From Eimeria necatrix (lineage: Eukaryota; Apicomplexa; Conoidasida; Eucoccidiorida; Eimeriidae), in contig NW_013651845.1 in the NCBI RefSeq assembly GCF_000499385.1, forward strand, positions 1 to 13,884: a stretch of DNA of 13,884 nucleotides, given 5' to 3'. Below the pieces are notes generated by a model, which saw nothing but the letters and a program-made list of their open reading frames with translations, did not search any database and was not told the DNA's origin. How positions within the stretch are numbered: the first letter of the stretch is position 1; each line of letters opens with the position of its first letter. Positions 7,370 through 13,884 of the stretch are shown here, piece by piece. The translations under genes and the position numbers were made by a program.

Positions 7370-10300
7370 TCTTTTTCACTTGTCGACTTTCGGCAGTAAC
7401 GTAGCTTTGTGCGAAGGCTAATGCATTGCGGCTTGGCATATGTTTAGGACAGCGGAAACAAAGTTTAAGGCCTCAAGTGTATACGCCTACATTCAAATAA
7501 GCTTATCTCTACCTGCGCAAGCTCACTGAGACAGTTCTTCCACGTGATCCACTTTTACGTTCCGAAATCTCAAACGTATGTTGCTTGGGGCAGAGGATAT
7601 CAGCGTAAATCATGAAAAACTTCTGCACGTGAAGACCCGGTTCAGTCATCCTTAATCAAATCAGCAAGCTAAGAACTCGCTGAGCGCCTCCTTCTAGTTG
7701 TTGTCTACGCCAACTGCCGGCTCCCCCTACAAAAACGACATGACTGCAGGATTGGGACTGCCTAAGAGATAACTTCGCCAGTACAATCTCGTCACCACAA
7801 AACCCGATTATCAACTAATCTATGGTAAATGTTTTTCTTGTATTATTATGGTACACGTTCCAGTAACCGTATTGTCTCTTCAGTTAAGCTAAGATAAATT
7901 CAGTGCTCAACTCCTGTGCAAGAAAACACAGGCCTGATACAGCGACGCACGTGTAAATGTCCACTACTTTGCATGAGACGGTATCCAAACGCCGTTTAGT
8001 CCTTTTTATGACGCTGTTGGGAATTGCCTCAAGTTATCTTCAAACAGTCAAAAGCAACGTCAAAAATCAGCGATTTCTAGGAAAACGTCTCTTCTTCATT
8101 TATTCTCGTTGGTCCAAAGAGCCCAGTCGTCTTCAGCCAGTCAAGGACGCTCCCAGTGCTTACCTCCTGAGCGTACTCACAATATGATGACTGCTTCAGT
8201 GTATGATCGCCAAACGCGCACTAATGCCTTTTCCATCTCGTGTGTTTGACTACCCAAACTGTCGGTCACCTATACGAGTAGGAAACTGCGAGCAAATTAT
8301 TGTCTCGTCAGCAAGCCACAAAATATGCTTCATTTGGTCGTGTGAGCCGCTTATATGACTAGGACATACACCTAACAACAGTTATAGCAAGAAACAACCG
8401 CTGTCGTTTGGTTGCATTGATCCCCACTGATTGTCACTTACGGAATTCAATTCATGGGCCTTTATCTTGTTGCGTAGCAAAGGTTGACGCTTTTGCATTC
8501 GCAAATTTTGTAGCATTTTGAAAGCATATATTGTATCAACAAGCGCAACATGACGCACCTTCAAAGTAGAGACAAACAAACAACCAAGGGAGTCATCGTC
8601 CACTGAATTACCTGCACAGGTAGAAGAAAACAAAGTAAAATGTGCCACTGCTATCGCGATTCAAGTACATATCGTGAATATGCTCACGTTTTCCGTAAAT
8701 CCACATGCCGTACAGCCACCTACAACGCAGCTGACTCACAACTATTGTTCTTTTTCGACATTTTCGGTCTCCCTTGGTTTTTATGCTTCTCATTGTCGTG
8801 ATTTGCTCCCACCGCCTGAGCACAATTACATATGCCGCTAGTTTGTAAAACGGGTACACGAACTGTTTCACTCACCACTTGTGAGAGTTACAAAATGAAA
8901 GCCTCTGTACCCAGACACTCACGTTATTTCGCGCTGGCACTGAAGCTCATAAAACTGTGGATTAAACAAAAGAATTAGCTTCCTGTCATTCCTTTCCGTT
9001 TGCGTTTGGTTTGGATGTTGGGCCTGTAAGACGAATAGTCAAAAGCGACATAAGCATGTAGCTACTAAGAGAAAAAAACAGATGGAAATCTTCGCCCATA
9101 GTGGATTGATACTACTCTGCGTGTGACTCATAGAAGGATACACAAAAACATGAAATGGTGTCAGTGCAACAAAGCTGCTCATCATTGCCACCACAGATCA
9201 TATGCGTAAGGTTTTGTTCACCTCAATAGCACCAAAGCACCGGTAATGCCTTTCCGAAGGAAAAACGCGGTATGTCAATCAGGTGCTTCCCATGCACTGT
9301 GCGGCCGCAGGTACATCCAGAACAAAAGACCCAGGTAGTTCAATGTTCATACCCACCGTTTACTGTACCCACTTCTCATACTTATCCAGGCATCACCAAG
9401 TAATACGTAACAGAGCTGTATTTCTCCTCAGCTACGCTCTTCATATTTTAAACCAGACATCGCTTAAAGTAATATGCTTGTACAGGCAATTTTAGCGATC
9501 GTGATCGTTGCCAAAAACCAGTATGCTTACGTCGACCAGAAATATGTACCAGCTACTAAGAGTCTAGAGGCAGTACTTGTTGTGAGCATCTCATGCTTCT
9601 CCCAAGCTACTTGATATTCAAGCAAATTCCAGACTCTTCCTTTCGATTCACGAAAGTCAGATGCCTTCGCGATTTCCAATCGCTGGAGTTCCCATGCCCC
9701 TTTGACGCCAAAAATGAGGTGAAATGTATGCTTAACGCTGTGCGCTGACTGCAATTCTGCATCAGCCCGGACGACACGCCTGTCTATTCGCATGCTAGAA
9801 GACCCCCACTGGCAGACAAGGCAGAACTATGCCCTCATAGTTCCCCGAAGAAAGCGAAGATATAAAATTTGATACTGTGGCGATAACAGGCGACATCTGC
9901 ACCTCATTGCACAAAAAATGTGTCTCAGTCACTATCTCTGGGAAGCTCCTCAGCTCTGTATAAATACTAATGAATGAGCCTCTTGGAGAAGGCCGTGGCC
10001 TTCCAACTTTTGTTGGAGCAGGATGGCGTCCAAAAAGTCTCCTTGTAGTTGCTTTGTAATATGTATATATCGACACCCATTAGAACCATCTGAAGGTTTC
10101 ACTATTGTGCCTGTTGTTTTTCTCTTTAACTAGTTACAAAATAATATCGCAAAAGGGCAGCAATGAGATGCTTAAAGAACTTATACTGCAAGTTTACACA
10201 CGTCAATGCTCAACTTTGCGTAATTACATGGCGTAGTAAACAGTAGTCACAGATATGGCAAAACCCAGCTAGCGTGGCACGTTGAACCCCATGACCGCAG

Positions 10301-10646
10301 GGTACATTATTTCGTGTCAGTGGAATATTACTTTGGTGATACTAGAACTAAAAACAAGACTGCCGAAAAAAAATCTGACTGCCTCAGACTCACAAGCTGC
10401 ACTCAATATAGGCCAACGAACAGATTCTTTTACTTCACTGTCCCAGGCTTGCCAATAAAATCACACGTCTTGCATCATTACAATTCATTTTAACACTGCA
10501 GTCGATCTGCTGCAAACATGTGCTACTTTCTCTCAGTCGGAAATTTCACAGCTTTTGTCAAGTATTTGTGAATTACTCGCAACGCAAACAACAATACGAC
10601 AAGAAAATGTGCAGGAAACTTCTGCGATGAAGCAACCATTCTTTAA
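7370..10646. other. Long gene-poor stretch, nothing convincing
   Basis: No ORF here exceeds about 93 codons, and those that reach 80-90 (8382-8648, 8608-8871, 9527-9793 and 9795-10076, all minus) lack recognisable domains. The one at 9795-10076 opens with GTG rather than ATG. I saw no RNA gene, transposon terminal repeats or simple repeats. Short A-runs (for example near 9071 and 10365) lack the flanking features of a SINE or retrocopy tail. Confidence 0.5.
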
Positions 10647-10982
10647 AGGGAGCGGAAAAAGAAGCCACATCCGCTCAGATGCAGCACAACGACGACCTTA
10701 CTTGGGTATGAAAACGATGATGAGACAGACACATCGAGCAACGGCAAAACAAAAGCAGCTGGCGTTGGCTGTCGGCGTACCTTCTATTTGGCGAATTTTG
10801 TAGAGACAACTACTGGAAGAAAATATTTAGTGAAAGGGGAAAATGATGGCGGCCAGTGGAGGTTACAAAGCAATGAAACACGACATCTGATGCTACTGCA
10901 GGAAGCAGTGCCACATCATCTGAACGGCGGAACACATAAAGAAGCTAGCCCAAAAATTTATGGCGTGCGCTTCATCGGTTAG
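10647..10982 (+). other. Acidic open frame without ATG start (111 codons)
   Basis: The frame is open from just after a TAA (10644-10646) to the TAG at 10980-10982, with no ATG until late, so it could only be an exon or a fragment. The middle reads GYENDDETDTSSNGKTKAAG and then NFVETTTGRKYLVKGEND, a hydrophilic acidic/serine stretch typical of linkers. The strand is purine-rich, and same-strand frames 10555-10803 and 10960-11160 overlap its ends in another frame, which could reflect frameshifts or just the low stop density of A/G-rich sequence. No family is recognised. Confidence 0.12.
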
Positions 10983-13402
10983 GATAAGCATTCATTCGCG
11001 TGCTCAGTATTCCCGAAGGGGAAACAAAATTAACACTGTCCAGAAGGTTTGCAAGGTAATCGAGTGCGGTATAGTTCAGCGGACAGCGGACAAAGTGGAA
11101 CGTGCCTCAAGAACCAGCGCGCTCCCACAAAAAAGCTGTTCTTGCATGTTGCCTTGCTAATCGCAACTGGTCAATCATTAGCCTTTGTTGGGCATAGCAT
11201 TAGTGTACCGGAGTAGGCATCGTTGTCTTCCTTAAATCGTGTCTGGTCTTCTCACTAACTTTCTGATTATGAATGCCCAGATGCACCGCAAACGTGGGGG
11301 ATGGTGCATACACGTGCAATTGCCGCCTCCGGAGAAGCTTTTCATTTCAAATAATTGAAAATGAATAAAGCAAGCCAAAAGCTCAATACGTCTGCAAAAA
11401 GTGTAATACGTTACCAGGCTCCAACAGATGCAGAAGGCAAGAGCAATCTGGAGGATTTCCCAAGTCAGATAAACGGCAGAAGCAGCCGCTCAAGAAACTC
11501 TTGCGGTGCTCCTCTGACGCTTTCTAATTCCTCAAGTTACAATGTAAAAGCCTGTGTAAGCGCCAGCAAGTAATAATCGCTTTGTAACGCGCCAAGACCC
11601 CAGCAGTAAGCACTAAAGTTTTCACTGCATGCTGAATACACAAAAAGTCACACAAACCACCATGCCGCAACCTTTCTGGTTCCCTCCTTGATATGTTGAG
11701 TGATGTAGTTCAAAATATGTGGCGCACAAGCTAGATATCGATTAACATAGAACACCGTCCCATGCAGGATAATACAGATTGCTGAGCCAAATGCATGTCA
11801 ACGAAAAGATGGGTTCCACTATTCTAGCAAAGTTATTTTTACGTACGACTTTCACGAAGGAGGGTGCGCGATTGGTATTCTGCGACCATGCATAATTAAA
11901 ATGCCATAATAGTTCACAAAGCAAGCAAGCCACCTGATAAAGCAAAACAGATGCCAGGAAAAAATATCCAACGATCAGATTGTCACAAAATGTATGGATC
12001 TGGGCAAGACGTTGTATTCTCTAGTCCACTATACTCAGCATTTCAATGACATTGGCAGTGCGATACGCATTAGGTTGCAAACACACGCAGCAATGTGCGT
12101 GAGGGCAGACGCAAATAATTCGCTGGCATCTACAGTTGAGCTGATCTGCCGTCCACATATTACCGGTTTGGTCTTTAGTAGAAGCACCATTGGCTCGGGA
12201 AAAGTATAGGGAGCTTTCTGTGTTCAGCATCCATGCTAGATTAAAACGGCGAGCCTAGATGGACGCCGAGCATTTGCACACTTTCTTAAATTAGTAGTGC
12301 AGCATATCTTGGGCACTCTTCAAGGACTGTGCCACAGTTAGCTGTCAGTTTGCTTGATCCCGCCTTCACTCGCGGGAGGAGCTCTTGTGTAAATGGCTAG
12401 ATGAGCAGTATAAAACAAGTGCATTATGTGCATTGCAGGATGACTGAGCGATGACACCATGCAACAGTTGAGCTGGGATGCCTTTCTAGCCATCTCGTTT
12501 GTCCGGAACTCCATGATTTGCAAGGTTTAGACGTTAGCGGCAGCAGACGCAGCGCGCGACCGTTTCGATGCTCCCACGAAACGCCTAGGTAAGACAAGGC
12601 CCATATATCTGCTGAAGTTCAGAATCGGCGACAAATTCAAAGAAACCCAGACTTTACGCGATTTTTCGTGACGTACGTTCTGCGCCGGCACTTGACTTCA
12701 CAATTTGTTGTGTTGAACGAAAACTGTGAGTTGCAAAGCCACGAAATGGCAAAGCATGCAAATGCAAGGACGGCGTAAAAAACAGGCGGACAGGTGGCTT
12801 GTCCTGACGGCACATGACTGCAATGCATGCAAACGTGAATGGAGAAACTGCACACATTAAAGCTTTTCGACGAAATGCCTTGCTCCCACGCCAAGCCTCG
12901 AATCTGGAGCCAAGCACGCAGAGCAGGACCTACTGACACAAGACTGCCTCCTCATGCTCTAAACATTTGCTCGCTTGCAATCTGCCAGTTCTGATTTTGC
13001 TCCCAGCACACCAAAAAAAAACAGGTACCGTGATGAAAAGAACTCTTGCTTTACTTCATTCCTGGAATTGGTCCACAGGATTGGCGAGCTATTCATGAGG
13101 AGATGCACTCGTCAAAATTCCAGAGAACATCCGCCGAAACACAACATATACCCTGGATTTTGTGTGTCACAAGACTAAACGCACATCGAGAAATGCGCTG
13201 CACAAATTTACCATGGGGTCTACTTTGCAATCAGGACAATGACTGTGAAGCCAGGAAGAGCGATAGAGCAGAGAGGCATCATTAAAACTTATTCAATATC
13301 AAACGTGGACAGATACAGGCAAACTGGCGAGAAGACCAACTGCACCGTTAGCATTCACCCGCAAATATAGTTGTGAACGTTTATTGACTTAACACGAACG
13401 TG
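10983..13402. other. Gene-poor stretch, nothing convincing
   Basis: The plus frame 11361-11573 (70 aa from its first ATG) is hydrophilic and Ser/Asn-rich without a domain. The paired minus-strand frames at 12637-12939 and 12654-12917 are shadows of each other. TATAAAA at 12409-12415 has no good initiator at the right distance. Three GCATGC words fall here (11627, 12754, 12825). Confidence 0.5.
12824..12831. promoter_or_regulatory. TGCATGCA palindromic motif
   Basis: This is a perfect 8-bp palindrome, matching the TGCATGC(A) element known from apicomplexan upstream regions and recognised there by ApiAP2 proteins. It is one of ten GCATGC cores in the window. No adjacent gene is evident, so a regulatory role is only a possibility. 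Confidence 0.25.
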
Positions 13403-13449
13403 CAGTGCACTGGCATGCCACAAAATCATTGCTGCACACATGTGTGCAG
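13403..13449. repeat. Cluster of three perfect palindromes
   Basis: CAGTGCACTG (13403-13412) overlaps TGGCATGCCA (13411-13420), and 11 bases later comes an 18-bp perfect palindrome at 13432-13449 (CTGCACACA followed by its reverse complement). A palindrome of 18 bp is expected about 0.05 times in a random window of this size by my estimate. An 8-bp palindrome AGCATGCT follows at 13509-13516. These could be dimer binding sites or cruciform-forming DNA. Confidence 0.6.
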
Positions 13450-13884
13450 TAGATGCCAGCTGTCGCACGCTCTGTGAGATAATTTGGCGCACGCGCTTGG
13501 GCATTGAAAGCATGCTGCATGTCACGAAAATGCGTAAGTACGTCATTCGCGTTGACAAATCGCTAACCCATCATTAAAGACACTGCAAATTGTTTGACAG
13601 CAAAAACAAAAGCCACCACAACTGCAGTTCAGTGTGACAGGTGATGCTGATGATAGGGATACGTGCGCAGAGCATTTCGTGAATTTGAAACGCCAAATCG
13701 TCTGGGCAAGGTATGTTGAACGCATATGTCCACAGCTACTAGGGGGAACAATTCGCCAACTGTAGTTAAAAGCAAAACACTAATCACTACATGCATGAAC
13801 AAATGTGCCAACGCATCATACAATACAATGCGGAAACAACGCTCTGAACGCGTGAGAAGCTCTGCTCACATATATCCTTCTCAA
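13450..13884. other. No gene seen
   Basis: Short minus-strand frames (13543-13725, 13629-13823) have no domain and overlap each other. No RNA gene, repeat or terminator-like structure was found. Confidence 0.5.

Noticed and set aside
10710..10725. YENDD peptide as a possible reverse transcriptase catalytic motif
   Set aside because: The YxDD spacing is wrong and no surrounding RT motifs are present.
12409..12415. TATAAAA box
   Set aside because: No initiator at 28-32 bp and no downstream exon. Similar isolated TATA words at 2969 and 9959 were dropped for the same reason.

Overview
This window looks like eukaryotic, mostly non-coding DNA. It has no tRNA, rRNA, transposase, reverse transcriptase, CRISPR or bacterial-style operon that I can recognise. 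Base composition is roughly 45% GC by eye. CpG is not obviously depleted, microsatellites are almost absent, and stops are scattered through all six frames. Almost all open frames are of a length expected by chance at this composition (the longest is 160 codons). The organism cannot be fixed from the sequence. A coccidian apicomplexan fits the apparent excess of GCATGC/TGCATGC words, the AAAATGG start context of the best ORF and the lack of mobile-element debris. An arthropod such as a tick fits the GC level and a TATA + CAGT core promoter equally well. Both are inferences.

Layout. Positions 1 to about 1062 are the edge of a C-rich satellite-like repeat. Positions 1-200 recur at 801-1000 with only two mismatches, giving one full unit of 800 bp and one truncated, diverged edge unit. 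Inside the unit is a 37-bp sub-repeat (461-534). Just outside the repeat, 1164-1203 carries a rightward core-promoter-like arrangement (GCATGC, TATAAAAAG, GC box, CAGT), but no convincing gene follows it.

The best protein-coding candidate is on the minus strand at 1709-2026. It encodes 105 aa with an N-terminal hydrophobic signal or anchor, a second membrane segment and a very basic tail. Upstream of it on the same strand (2103-2942) lie several shorter protein-like open stretches that could be exons of the same gene, but I could not join them with good splice sites.

The remaining 11 kb (2943-13884) is unique-looking DNA. It holds weak ORFs (4641-4991 minus, 5712-6119 plus, 7079-7369 minus, 10647-10982 plus), a group of short tandem duplications between 3376 and 5241, and a cluster of perfect palindromes at 13403-13449. 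I found no decisive evidence of a new biological system. The items most worth checking are the homogenised 800-bp repeat with its sharp edge, the membrane-protein ORF, the GCATGC excess and the palindrome cluster.
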